NCBI GenBank assembly: GCA_964020155.1 | Contig: OZ026567.1 | Location: 4,647,940-4,665,439 of the forward strand | Length of the DNA stretch: 17,500 bases | Direction: 5' to 3' | Source of the DNA: Chondrilla cf. caribensis | Taxonomy: Eukaryota; Porifera; Demospongiae; Chondrillida; Chondrillidae | Shown here: positions 1 to 10,219 of the stretch, one piece after another | How positions within the stretch are numbered: position 1 is the first letter of the stretch | Layout: the number at the start of each line of letters is the position of its first letter | Notes under the pieces: generated by a model | Seen by the model: only the letters and a program-made list of their open reading frames with translations | The model's database searches: none | What the model was told of the DNA's origin: nothing | Program-made: the position numbers and the translations under genes

Positions 1-968
<968 letters not shown>

Positions 969-2102
969 CTGTGGCATGGCTCCATCACCCAGTGGAGACC
1001 GGGTCATCATGAATATATTTAATCAGTTTTGATCATTGTCAACAACTGACAGTTATTTATGACTGCTATATATACGTAAGTTATTATACGTAAACTAATA
1101 TTTATAGTTATTTACATCTTGATAATTTTAATATTTAATGTATAAATTGACGTCTGTGATTAACCTCTGCCGTTCAAATATGTCACGTATGATGTGAGAT
1201 GGTGATATCAACAGATGTGGTGGTCCATGACAAAATGTGCCTCGCTGGTCACCACCAGGTCTGTGGCACCTCCAGAGCAGTGTGCATGCATCAGTATTGG
1301 TCTTACTATGTGTTATAATACTAATCATCATCATTGGTCTCCAAGCCAAATGGCCCTTAGACCTTAGCATTTTTTGCAGTACTCTTCCTTCTTTGAAGGA
1401 TACATTAATAGTATAATGTACAATCGAATAGTTGGCTAACAAGTAAACTAGACACATTGTGTTACCAATAATTGTGATCGTCATTTCATTGCATTAAAAA
1501 TGAATTTTGCTGTTACTTGGATGAGGTCACAATTTTCGGAAGACATGATGAAAACAAATTTGTCCACGGTGCAGAGGTAATCAAAACAGGAATTTAACAT
1601 TCTTGCTAGGGTAAGCATTTGCTGCCGTATGTCTGTGTATCTTGGGCAGGTGATCAGGAAATGGGGCCTCGTCTTAATCTGGTTATATGTATATAGTGCG
1701 CCATTTAGGTAAAAACTATGCCAAATTGGGACATTTTATACATCCGGATATTTACTATAATAATATTATATCCGGAGCCCCATACGTAGCTATTGGCCTT
1801 TCAAAGACCCACTTGGTCTTGTTGTACAAGTGAACAGAGACAGTAAGCAATGGATTTCAGATTGCAGACCAAACAATGGAATGTCTTTAGATAAATAATA
1901 TAATAAAGTGATTAAGGTATAACGTTCTTAGGGTAGCAGCCAAATGAAGCCATACCGCTCCATTAATAAGGGAAAGTGGAGTGCTATGCTTTAGTTGGGG
2001 AGAACCCTGAATAATGGTAAACATAAGTCACATACACACACTAGCACTATTGAGCTAAACAATAATAATAATGATGTGATAATAATGTGCTGAGCTCGGC
2101 CA
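969..2102. other. Convergent intergenic spacer, no gene recognised
   Basis: This is AT-rich sequence between the AMMECR1 stop and the CCDC39 stop. One minus-strand frame is open over 1128-1484 but resembles no family known to me, has no splice context and low-complexity composition. The only structured element noticed is an inverted repeat at 1743-1776. I saw no canonical AATAAA on the plus strand close after the AMMECR1 stop, nor on the minus strand close after the CCDC39 stop. Confidence 0.6.
1743..1776. repeat. Inverted repeat, 9-bp arms with AT-rich loop
   Basis: TCCGGATAT (1743-1751) is mirrored exactly by ATATCCGGA (1768-1776) around a 16-bp AT-rich centre. It could form a hairpin or be the relic end of a small DNA transposon. 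No target-site duplication or longer terminal repeat was recognised, so its nature is open. Confidence 0.5.
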
Positions 2103-5100
2103 CTAGGTTGGTCCAATAGACAAATCCAAAGCTGTTTTACTGGTGGACCTTGATGGTGCTCTTGAGGATGTACGTGAGGACTGCTTAGAGGATACCTTGG
2201 AGCTTGCACGGGAAGAGACTTGCTTCTTCCCCAAGGAAGCAGTGCTGGTGCGAGAAGACCAACCATCTATAAAGGGAGTATATTAAGGTCAGGGGTTGTT
2301 CAATATCGGAATGATGGAATCCCAAACTGACCTCTAGATGATGTGGGACTCATTCCAATTTCAATTGCTCTAGGTTGAATGGGAGTGGGGCCACCTCGGG
2401 ATGAAACTGATGTTCTGGAAATCAAAGAAACATAGTCACATGACATCTAAGGACCGAAGAATAACTATGCAAGCAGAAGTAATGGATACTTTTGAGATGA
2501 AACAGATGATCTTGAGCTGTGCATTGATGATGGTGGTCTTGAACTCATCCGACTGCCTGTGGGAGTGGCAAGGGGTGTGGAAGGGGGTGGTATATTGGCC
2601 TGAGATGTAGAGAAAAAGGTATGTATTCATCATTAATTTTTTGAGGCTATTGGAGGGTATATCAAAATACGAGGGATCTACATTACATACCTCAGCAAAC
2701 ATCTGCTTCAAGGGCTCCCCGAGGTCACCGTGGTAGGAGCCCACTTGGGACAGATGCTGTGCAATGTTGAGATTCAGTCCTCGCAGCTCTCGTATGGACA
2801 TATCCACCTATACAAGAGGTGTGTCAGGTCATTGACAGGATGGCACCACACATTCCACAACTCAGACTCACCTCCTCTGGAGCAGGATGGGATACGCCCC
2901 TTTTCTCACGAAGCGTTCTTTGCAACTTGATAGTTTGCTTCTTCACACGATCCACCTTTTGCCTTTGCTCTTCAATTTCCTTATGAAGACTGTTCAATCC
3001 TTTCTAAAATGGATACAGGTGATGACAAGGGCAGGTTGTAGACCGTCAGTGCAGGGAGTTTCATTTCAGCTTAACACAAATAATATGTAGATGCACACAC
3101 ACAACACACACACCTTCCTCTCATCCACGAGTGTGGCGAATACATCTTCATTAGTACTGAGCCCAGTAAGAGTAGATGACATGGTCTGCATTGGTAAGGG
3201 GGCCAGTACTAGTGAAAGCATAACAGCACAAATATGACTGTCACAATAAAGACACAAAAAACACAGGCAGACAGTGTACAGACAGGGTACAGACACACAG
3301 ACACATTGTCTTCCACCTTGGTGTCATCTTTTAGCATCTTCAGATCTCGTCTCTTGTGCTTGAATTTGTCCATGAGTGTCTGCAGCTGACCTTCCAAATG
3401 GTCCAGTTCGGCCACCTCTTCCCCTGCGGATTCCATGCAGACATAACAGCATATAGACTATACCAACATTGCACGCAGCATCCTTACTAACCCTTGACAT
3501 CAGCTCTAGTTAAACTGGTTCTATAGTTTGTATTTCGTGTGTTCATGAGTTTTAGAGTGTTTTCAAGCGCTTTGATTTCCCTCTCAGCCTTCTGTATTTT
3601 AGCATCCAGTTCGTCCCCTTTCCTCTGCAACTCTTCACGTTCTTGAGCTGCCTACAAACGTGCATGTAAACACACCTCACATGTGAGTGAGATGGTCTGA
3701 CACAGGACAGTGGGCGGATTGGGCAGACAGGACAGTGGGCAGATTGGGCAGACAGGACAGTGGGCGGATTGGGCAGACAGGACAGTGGGCAGATTGGGCA
3801 GACAGGACAGTGGGCGGATTGGGCAGACAGGACAGTGGGCGGACGGTTCCTACCTTGATCACATAGTAAGCTGCTGAACGTTCTTCTTCCCCTTCTGGTG
3901 GTGCCATGGCAACCATAAGAATTTCGTACCTCTTACGCAACCTTTCAATCTTTGAAAACCTGTCGTGCACCTCAGCACTGGGGGGGGGGGGGGGGGGAGG
4001 ACAAGGCTAGTAGCAGTACTCTAACAACAACAGAGCCAACAAGACACACCTGGCTGTCTGTCTATCACTTTCTGCAGTCTTCATCTCAGCTCTCAACATG
4101 TCCTTGTGAATGTCAATTTCTTTGGTACGCTCAGACATGGCCTATAAGGTATGCATACACCAAATATGGCTTCAATCAGGCGGGCCCTCACTCTCCCAAC
4201 CCAAATCTTGCCCCCTTGCAATATTCTATCGGACTTAATATGTTTATCGAATGTACTGTTACCCACTTTCTCAAATTTTGAATTAGCCCCGCCTTGTCTA
4301 TTTTCTCAGTGAAGGCCTCCATGCACAGCATGTGATGATTGCATGACTGCCACTCACAGTATGTAGCTGCAGCTTCTTCCTCTCCAGTGAGTGCACCTCA
4401 TCAGCATGCAGGAACAGCATCTCTCTCAAACGCTTTACTTCCAGTTTCAATATGTTCTCTTCCACCATCATGTCCTACACAAGTCACCAGCCAGAGTACA
4501 GACAGTGCTCATATGCCAGAGGAACAGACAACCAACCTGCTTGTTTGCTATCAACTTCTTCATCTCCCTCTGTGTGCTATCGATATGGAGGTTCACTTCA
4601 TCAATCCTTCCAGTCAGCTGCTCCTTCCCCCTGGAGCTCTTCTCCAGCCTTCTGCTCACTCTACGGAGGTTGTCCTGCAGCTTCTTCAACTGGTTCTTCA
4701 GCAGAGTCTCCTCCTGTAACTGCTTGGATCCCTCTTCCTCCAGTTCCTGTCACAAGCACACACAGTGGATGATACTGTGCCTACATACGTACACATGCAT
4801 GTAGACCACAGGTGTGGTGTGAGGACCGTGGTACCTTCAGTTTAGCATCGAGCTGTCCCTGCTCCTCATCGCTCCTCTCTCCCTGCATCCTACCAACTCT
4901 GCGCTCTTGTTGTTGGAGCTGAAAGTCTTGGGTGTAGAGAATCTCTTGCTGCTTTAAAGATTCTTCGTCAAGCTTCCGTTGGTTGGACATCAGGTTCTTG
5001 GAAGCCACTCGGCACCCATGTAGTTCAGCCGCCAACACCGAATCACTCTTCTTTTGTTCAAACAGCTTCTGAGACTTTTTGAACTAGGTAATTGTCAAGA

Positions 5101-7013
5101 GTGAGTAGAATAGCGGGGAGAATTATAAAACGAGACAGGAAGTAAAGAAGAGATCAATGTAACTTTCCTGTACATGTATACGAATGTACCTGTTTTTCTC
5201 TGGTCTTTTCTAATTCTTTTTCAATTCTCTTAACATTGGTTTCCTCAATGTTTAAAAGTTCATCCATTTCCTGAGCTTTCTCTTCAGCACTCAAGAGTCC
5301 TTTAGTTTTCTTTCTGATTTCCTCTTGTAGTGCTCTCCTTTGACTCTGGTACATGCTGAGCCTCTCTGTCTGGTCCCTTGTCTGTCGGGACAGCACGGAG
5401 CACTGGGCACGCATGCTCTCCAGGTCAGTGGCAGTCCTGTCCACAGAGTACTTCAAAGTCTCCAACTGGAGAGTACCAAGGACAGCACACGTTAAGAGCA
5501 CAAGTACTATATTGATGATAGCACACATCAGAAGCACAGCACATACATACAACATAAAATAGGTTGCACAAGGTTGCTAATGGTATGATCCAGTGGGTGA
5601 CAAGGCACACTGACACACCACCACCAGTACCTCATCTTTGAATTGGATCCTCAAAGTCTCAGCATCCTGAAGGTCCAGTCTCATCTTGGCTGACTGCCGC
5701 TCTGACATGTTCACCTTCTTCTCAACTTCTTCAGCATTACGCTTCTCCTCCTCAAGAAACTCTCTCTTCTCCTTTACTCCTTCTTCCTTTTCTCTTATTT
5801 CACTCCGCACAGCAGACAAATCCTGGTAAATAAAATAGATTTACGTAGCAATAGACAACAAAAAATCAACTGGAAGAAGACATTGTCTTACACTGGCAGT
5901 CCTCTCCATGTCGGAGTCTCTCTTCTTCATCTGGTTGATGGTGTCCTCCCACTGCCTGAGGAGCTCCTGACGCTGCTGGTGGGTCCGGCGGAACTCCTCA
6001 GCAGTCTTGTCCAACTCAATCTACAAACACATCAACATCAACAAATAATACGTAAACTATTACAAAATTATATAAAAACACTATGGACTCTATGGATACT
6101 ATCCCATCATAGAGGCAGCACGCAAGCACCTCAGAAGGCATTGCTGAGCGATTGCTCCCTGTGAGGGACACACCTGAGCTGAAATGGTCTCTGTTCTCTC
6201 CTTGTCCAGGTCTCTTCTGTTCTTCATCTGATTGTCTTGAAGACTCTGTACCTTCAGTGTCAGCTCCTTGATCTTGCTCTCATCCTGCCTGGCATACTTC
6301 TGGATGATCATGGCGTCCTCGTCTTTCTCGGCTGACTTCTCCAGGTAGGCATTCAGCGTGGTCTGGTCCATCTTCATTTGAGTCTTCAAAACATCAACTT
6401 CTTGTATAATGCGATAAATGTTGTTCTGGAAAGGACAAGCAAGTAAACAGTATTGTTAATTGAGGTATAAGTCTAACAAGGACTGCACCCACAAACATCC
6501 ACATTCTCCCTCACACACAACACACACACACACACACACACACACCTCGTATGTATTCATCTGCTCTTTGATGGTATCCAATTCTGACTTTGCTTGTTTG
6601 ATGACTCCATTCAGTCTCCCTTCTTCTCTCTCAGCTGTGCAATCAGAGAACAATGAACCTGACGACAATCGCGTATAAGACCTGGCAGCAACCGACCTAT
6701 TTGCTTTAGATGGTCCTCTGTTCCGTGGTCTCTCCTTCTGGCTTCATGCAGCGCCTGAGTCTGCTGGAGCTCTTGTAGTACATTCTTCCTGTGCTCGCTG
6801 AGGGCTTGAATCCTATCACTGTGGTCTTCTATTTTGCTTTGAAGAGATCTAATTTCCACTTCTTTGGAAGCAACCTGCAAGAAGACAACTTGACAGATGC
6901 ATTATTGCTCAGGAGCTAGCATAATTGCAGATATTTACTTCATTTTCCAGCTTCTTGTTGATCTGGTTGGCGAAAGGGAGACCCATCTCCACCAACTCTG
7001 CCGGGAGATCCAT
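2103..7013 (-). CDS. CCDC39: Coiled-coil domain-containing protein 39 (axonemal 96-nm ruler subunit)
   Basis: Twenty coding exons, in transcription order: 7013-6939, 6874-6697, 6634-6546, 6425-6174, 6020-5892, 5822-5631, 5465-5190, 5083-4835, 4746-4537, 4474-4358, 4141-4050, 3977-3854, 3651-3492, 3423-3317, 3185-3114, 3003-2872, 2807-2691, 2599-2490, 2414-2332, 2266-2103. The total is 2928 nt, 975 aa; human CCDC39 is about 940. The protein is almost wholly Lys/Glu/Gln-rich coiled coil. Family blocks include [79 protein letters not shown] and, near residues 636-661, [17 protein letters not shown] followed by AYYVIK. From about residue 858 the chain turns Ser/Arg/Pro-rich, like the human tail. 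CCDC39 with CCDC40 forms the molecular ruler that sets the 96-nm axonemal repeat and docks inner dynein arms and the nexin-dynein regulatory complex; human loss causes primary ciliary dyskinesia. The start is the ATG at 7013 in a short exon ([19 protein letters not shown]). Every intron is GT-AG and all phases close. Confidence 0.95.
3701..3843. repeat. 25-bp minisatellite in a CCDC39 intron
   Basis: About 5.7 tandem copies of a 25-bp unit beginning GACAGGACAGTGGGC lie in the intron between CCDC39 exons 3977-3854 and 3651-3492. Copies run 3701-3725, 3726-3750, 3751-3775, 3776-3800, 3801-3825 and a partial at 3826. Position 16 of the unit alternates G/A over the first four copies, which suggests growth by duplication of a 50-bp dimer. 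The long antisense frame across it simply reflects 25 not being a multiple of 3. Confidence 0.9.
3978..3997 (-). other. Poly-C polypyrimidine tract at a CCDC39 splice acceptor
   Basis: Plus-strand G run at 3980-3997 (18 bases). Read on the minus strand it is an uninterrupted C run followed directly by the AG acceptor (3979-3978) of the exon starting at 3977. The homopolymer therefore serves as the polypyrimidine tract. Confidence 0.8.
6521..6545. repeat. (CA)n microsatellite forming a CCDC39 5' splice site
   Basis: An uninterrupted CA run on the plus strand reads GTGTGTGT on the minus strand and starts exactly at the donor of exon 6634-6546 (GAG|GTGTGTG). The donor GT is the first unit of the repeat. 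Confidence 0.85.
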
Positions 7014-7202
7014 CTTGGTACCGTATCCAATGGCAACACAGTCCAATGAATTTAGTTAAGGCTTCGGGTCCGGGACTCCCCGTCAAATGCACGTGCTGGG
7101 GTTCTCTTGCGCAAACCGGAAGGTGCACCAATTAGTCCTTCGATCAGACAGTGACAGCCCTACCAGATAGGACTTCATACTCTGCATCCTGTATGAGTAG
7201 AA
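7014..7202. promoter_or_regulatory. Divergent promoter between CCDC39 and glycogenin
   Basis: Only 189 bp separate the two start codons, so the 5' UTRs and promoters must share this stretch unless 5' UTR introns lie elsewhere. Motifs seen: an RFX X-box-like element (7023-7037) next to the CCDC39 start, a palindromic CACGTG E-box (7090-7095) and an ETS-type ACCGGAAG (7115-7122). ETS sites are common in bidirectional housekeeping promoters. No clear TATA box was seen. Motif function is inferred. Confidence 0.6.
7023..7037 (-). promoter_or_regulatory. RFX X-box-like element upstream of CCDC39
   Basis: GTATCC-AAT-GGCAAC fits the imperfect inverted-repeat RFX consensus (GTNNCC, short spacer, RGYAAC) with one intact GGCAAC half-site. 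Its near edge is 10 bp before the CCDC39 ATG. RFX factors, often with FOXJ1, drive motile-cilium genes in animals, so the position agrees with the gene's function. Binding is not shown. Confidence 0.55.
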
Positions 7203-9071
7203 ATGGCCGGTGAGGACGTCTGGAAGCACAGAATTGCCCCCTTTGAGTTTTATTCGATTATGCTACTAAATTTATAAACACAATTAAACTTAACGCCTCT
7301 TTCTATTTTCTTGTACTTTTGCAGAAGCGTTTGTCTCCTTGGCCACGAATGACGAGTATGCTAAGGGAGCTCTTGTCCTTGGGCAGTCCCTCAGAGAGAA
7401 CAGAACCTCAAGGAGACTCGCCCTTATGATAACCAATGACGTGTCCCAATCGATGAGGTTAGGCCTGCTCTTATGGCGACCTTGTTCCTGTGTTGTCAGT
7501 ACTGCGTGTTATGAGATCGTGTGTGTGCGTGTAGGGACCAGCTGGGGTGTGTATGGGACTCTCTAGAGGTGGTCAGCCCGATCGATAGCGGAGAACGAGA
7601 GAACCTGATTCTCCTCCAGCGCCCTGATCTGGGCATCACCTTCACCAAGCTGCAAGCCTGGCGAATGGTACAGTACAAGAAGTGTGTGTTTCTTGATGCT
7701 GATACTCTTGTCCTGGACAATGTCGATGAATTGTTTGAGAGAGAGGAGCTCTCAGCTGCCCCTGATGTGGGCTGGCCAGATTGCTTCAACAGTGGAGTGT
7801 TTGTCTTTGTTCCATCCCTGGAGACTTACTCTAGGCTGATTGAATTTGGAGCAAGCAGTGGTAGCTTTGATGGTGAGTGGGAGTGTGCGAGGAAGGAGAG
7901 AGTAGCTAGTGTGAGTGTGTTTCTAACAGTGAATAGGAAGTAAAGCCTGTGAACTGATGTAGACTGGAGATGACTGGGAAGTGATGTTGAAACTGGTCAC
8001 TTTCAATAAAGTGTTACAGTGGATATTGGGAGGATGACCAAATGGACATATAAAAGTGATGATTGTCTCCTTATAAAATATAAGCTTTGAGCATGTTTAC
8101 TGATGAAAATAAAGTACTTTACACATTTCGTGCACCATGATTGGGGTGGTGCGTTGATCCTGCTGGAAGCAAGCTCTGTCTTCCCTCCTCTGCAGGGGGC
8201 GACCAAGGATTGCTGAACTCCTTCTTCAGTGACTGGTCGACCAAAGACATCAGAAGACACCTTCCCTTCATTTACAATGTCACACCTAACGTCGCCTATG
8301 GATATACACCAGCTTTCAAAAAGTACGTTATTGGGAGAGTTCAGACCAATGGGAAGCCATTTTGAGGAAGCCATTTAATGTGCAATAGCTTAATGGAGCA
8401 TGTCCAGATGTATAATTGGGAGGTGTCTTCCCGTCAGTCTCGAGTGCAGCTACTACTGTGGTGTGGGCGGGGCACTAGGCTAGAGTGACAGTCATTGTTG
8501 GAATCTTTGCTATGCTTTAGAGTTGACTGACGAGATAAGAATGTCCAGTATGTTGTGTGGTTTTCTTCCTGAGTGTTGTTGACCTTTCAAAAGTCTGGAG
8601 TGTTTCCTAATGTACCAATGTCCAGTGAAGCATAACCCCAACTCAAGAATGGGCTAGTTTGTCACAAAATGTCTCCCTGTTTGTACACATGATAAGTATT
8701 TTATACAATTATCCACTCATCTACTCACCAGAACCAGGGTTGTGTATATTTCAAATGATATTATACATACATATGTCTGGATGGTATCTGGATGGTATCT
8801 GGATGGTATCTGGATGGTATTTGGTTGGTATCTGGATGGTATTTGGTTGGTATCTGGTTGGGTCTGGCATTTTGTATTTGTCTGTGTTTTATTAGGTTTG
8901 GAAAAGGTATCAAAATCATTCATTTCATTGGAGCTGTTAAACCCTGGCACCACCAGCTGACCACTACTGGTGTGGTGTTCCTCAAACCTGGAACTTATAC
9001 TTCACAAGCTTCTGTTGTGGACTATATTCAAATTTGGTGGGACCTCTATATTCGTGCTACAGTATGTTGTG

Positions 9072-9149
<78 letters not shown>

Positions 9150-9926
9150 AGTTTGAATGAGTGCATGGCTGTAGTTGTGTGTATGCATGTAGTGATATCA
9201 TGTTTGATTGGTTCTCATAAATGTGTGCTTCTTGTCTTGCAGAATTTCCTATCAGGACCCAAGGGACAGTCCTCAGACGCATACACAGGTACACAGATAA
9301 CTCAGGGAATTTCCCCTCATACTTCAATGGTATCACCTATAAATGTGACCAGTACCACTTCCGGCAACCCGAACACTCCCATTAGTGCTACAGGCAGTGG
9401 CCTGTTCATGGTACTTCCTTCAGGGGGTGTTGGCCAGATATCGGTACCTCCATCGGGGGGCGGTGGCCAGATATTGGTACCTCCATCGGGGGGTGGTGGC
9501 CAGATATCGGTACCTCCATCGGGGGGTGGTGGACAGATATCGGTACCTCCTTCAGGGGGTGGTGGCCAGATATCGGTACCTCCTTCAGGGGGTGGTGGAC
9601 AGATATCAGCACCTCCTTTGGGGCAAACTAGCTCAGGTTCGGGACTGGGTACAGCTTCAGGGACGGATATAGTGGCCAAGACGTCTCAGCAGGCAGGACT
9701 AACTGTTGTCTCTATTGCATCTACAGATGAACTGCGCAAAGCAGCCTGGATGAGGGGGCAGCCGGACTACATGGGAGAAGACAAGTTCGAAAATAGAATT
9801 AAATCTAAGCTTGATGCTATGATCCAGGGGCAACCCCCTGCAGCACCATCGACAGAAAAGAAACCAACTGGAAAACAGGAAGGCAAGCAAAAAGAGGAAG
9901 TGCAGGAAGTGCATATCGTGTTTTAG
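7203..9926 (+). CDS. GYG1: Glycogenin, self-glucosylating primer of glycogen synthesis
   Basis: Exons: 7203-7209, 7325-7457, 7535-7872, 8196-8322, 8896-9061, 9243-9926 (1455 nt, 484 aa). The first exon holds only MA and one base; joined, the start reads [20 protein letters not shown], matching human MTDQAFVTL. It is a GT8 glucosyltransferase that uses UDP-glucose and Mn2+ to glucosylate its own tyrosine and build the primer for glycogen synthase in the cytosol. The catalytic DxD is D101-A-D103 (FLDADTLVL). The [13 protein letters not shown] and [11 protein letters not shown] blocks are intact. Tyr194 in [11 protein letters not shown] aligns with the human acceptor Tyr195. The last exon encodes a disordered linker with 11-residue repeats (314-379), then residues 426-452 ([20 protein letters not shown] onwards), the C-terminal glycogen-synthase-binding motif. 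All phases close. The linker makes it longer than human GYG1 (350 aa) and near GYG2; paralogue identity is not resolved. Confidence 0.96.
7873..8195 (+). other. Glycogenin intron 3 (323 bp), nothing recognised
   Basis: GT-AG intron (G|GTGAGT donor, CTGCAG acceptor). It contains two AATAAA-like hexamers, near 8006 and 8108, that could act as premature poly(A) signals, but no coding exon or RNA gene was recognised. Confidence 0.7.
8323..8895 (+). other. Glycogenin intron 4 (573 bp)
   Basis: GT-AG intron between the exon ending in TPAFK and the one beginning [13 protein letters not shown]. It holds the 11-bp tandem array at 8776-8863 close to its 3' end and no recognisable exon. Confidence 0.8.
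8776..8863. repeat. 11-bp tandem repeat in glycogenin intron 4
   Basis: Eight copies of TCTGGATGGTA. The first four are identical; then TTTGGTTGGTA variants alternate with the main form, and the last copy is degenerate. It ends about 30 bp upstream of the acceptor of exon 8896. The open frames over it are repeat artefacts. Confidence 0.92.
9067..9148. repeat. (GT)n microsatellite in glycogenin intron 5
   Basis: About 82 bp of nearly pure TG/GT, with one TTT interruption, begins a few bases after the donor at 9062 (ACA|GTATGT). It fills almost half of the 181-bp intron. Confidence 0.95.
9411..9623 (+). repeat. 33-bp coding minisatellite in the glycogenin linker
   Basis: Six in-frame 33-bp copies (9411-9608) plus a partial seventh encode [15 protein letters not shown] units at protein residues 314-379. 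Copy 1 is divergent ([11 protein letters not shown]) and copy 2 ends in L. Copies 3-4 and 5-6 form near-identical 66-bp pairs that differ at CCATCG versus CCTTCA. The G-rich sense strand (GGGGGGTGGTGG) has several closely spaced G runs and could fold into G-quadruplexes in RNA or DNA. All three sense frames and an antisense frame are open here only because of the repeat. Confidence 0.93.
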
Positions 9927-10219
9927 TATAGGTGTTTATTGTGACTATGGTTACTCCAATAATTACATTTCGTATTCTATTATAATTGAACTTATTTTCA
10001 TTTCTAGTTCTTTAGTATTGTTGTACCATACCCTACTCTTTAGTATTGTATGTAGTGTTCAATTTCTTACTTTATATTAACAAACTTTTGTATTTGAATT
10101 AATTGTGATCAGAATACACCAGGACACATATGTAGTGCTACAAATTATCAACAAGGGTTATATGTTCATCAGTAGTGCTGGTGAGGCCTACACAAGTACA
10201 GAGAAGGTAGGGTTGTAGG
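9927..10219. other. Convergent 3' spacer between glycogenin and ZBBX-like gene
   Basis: This 293-bp AT-rich stretch must hold both 3' UTRs. A plus-strand TTTATT at 9935-9940 reads AATAAA on the minus strand, 280 bp after the ZBBX-like stop. If used, the ZBBX-like 3' UTR would run across the spacer to the glycogenin stop region. I saw no canonical AATAAA on the plus strand for glycogenin. Confidence 0.5.

Noticed and set aside
1128..1484. 118-codon minus-strand frame in the AMMECR1-CCDC39 spacer
   Set aside because: No family resemblance, AT-driven composition and no splice partners.
3701..3843. CRISPR array
   Set aside because: Units are directly tandem with no unique spacers and sit in a eukaryotic intron.
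3677..3853. Repeat-rich C-terminal part of a 97-codon minus-strand frame
   Set aside because: The frame runs past the donor AAG|GTAGG at 3853 into the intronic 25-bp minisatellite. Only 3977-3854 is coding.
4339..4804. Three overlapping plus-strand frames of 106-137 codons
   Set aside because: All lie antisense to CCDC39 coiled-coil exons, whose minus-strand frames align with the family across precise splice junctions.
8659..8960. Several frames with [15 protein letters not shown] repeats
   Set aside because: Products of the 11-bp intronic tandem repeat in glycogenin intron 4, with no homology and no splice support.
9317..9679. 120-codon minus-strand frame with Pro-rich repeats opposite the glycogenin last exon
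   Set aside because: It is the antisense shadow of the 33-bp coding repeat, whose length is a multiple of 3 and so keeps several frames open. The plus strand has the conserved glycogenin frame.
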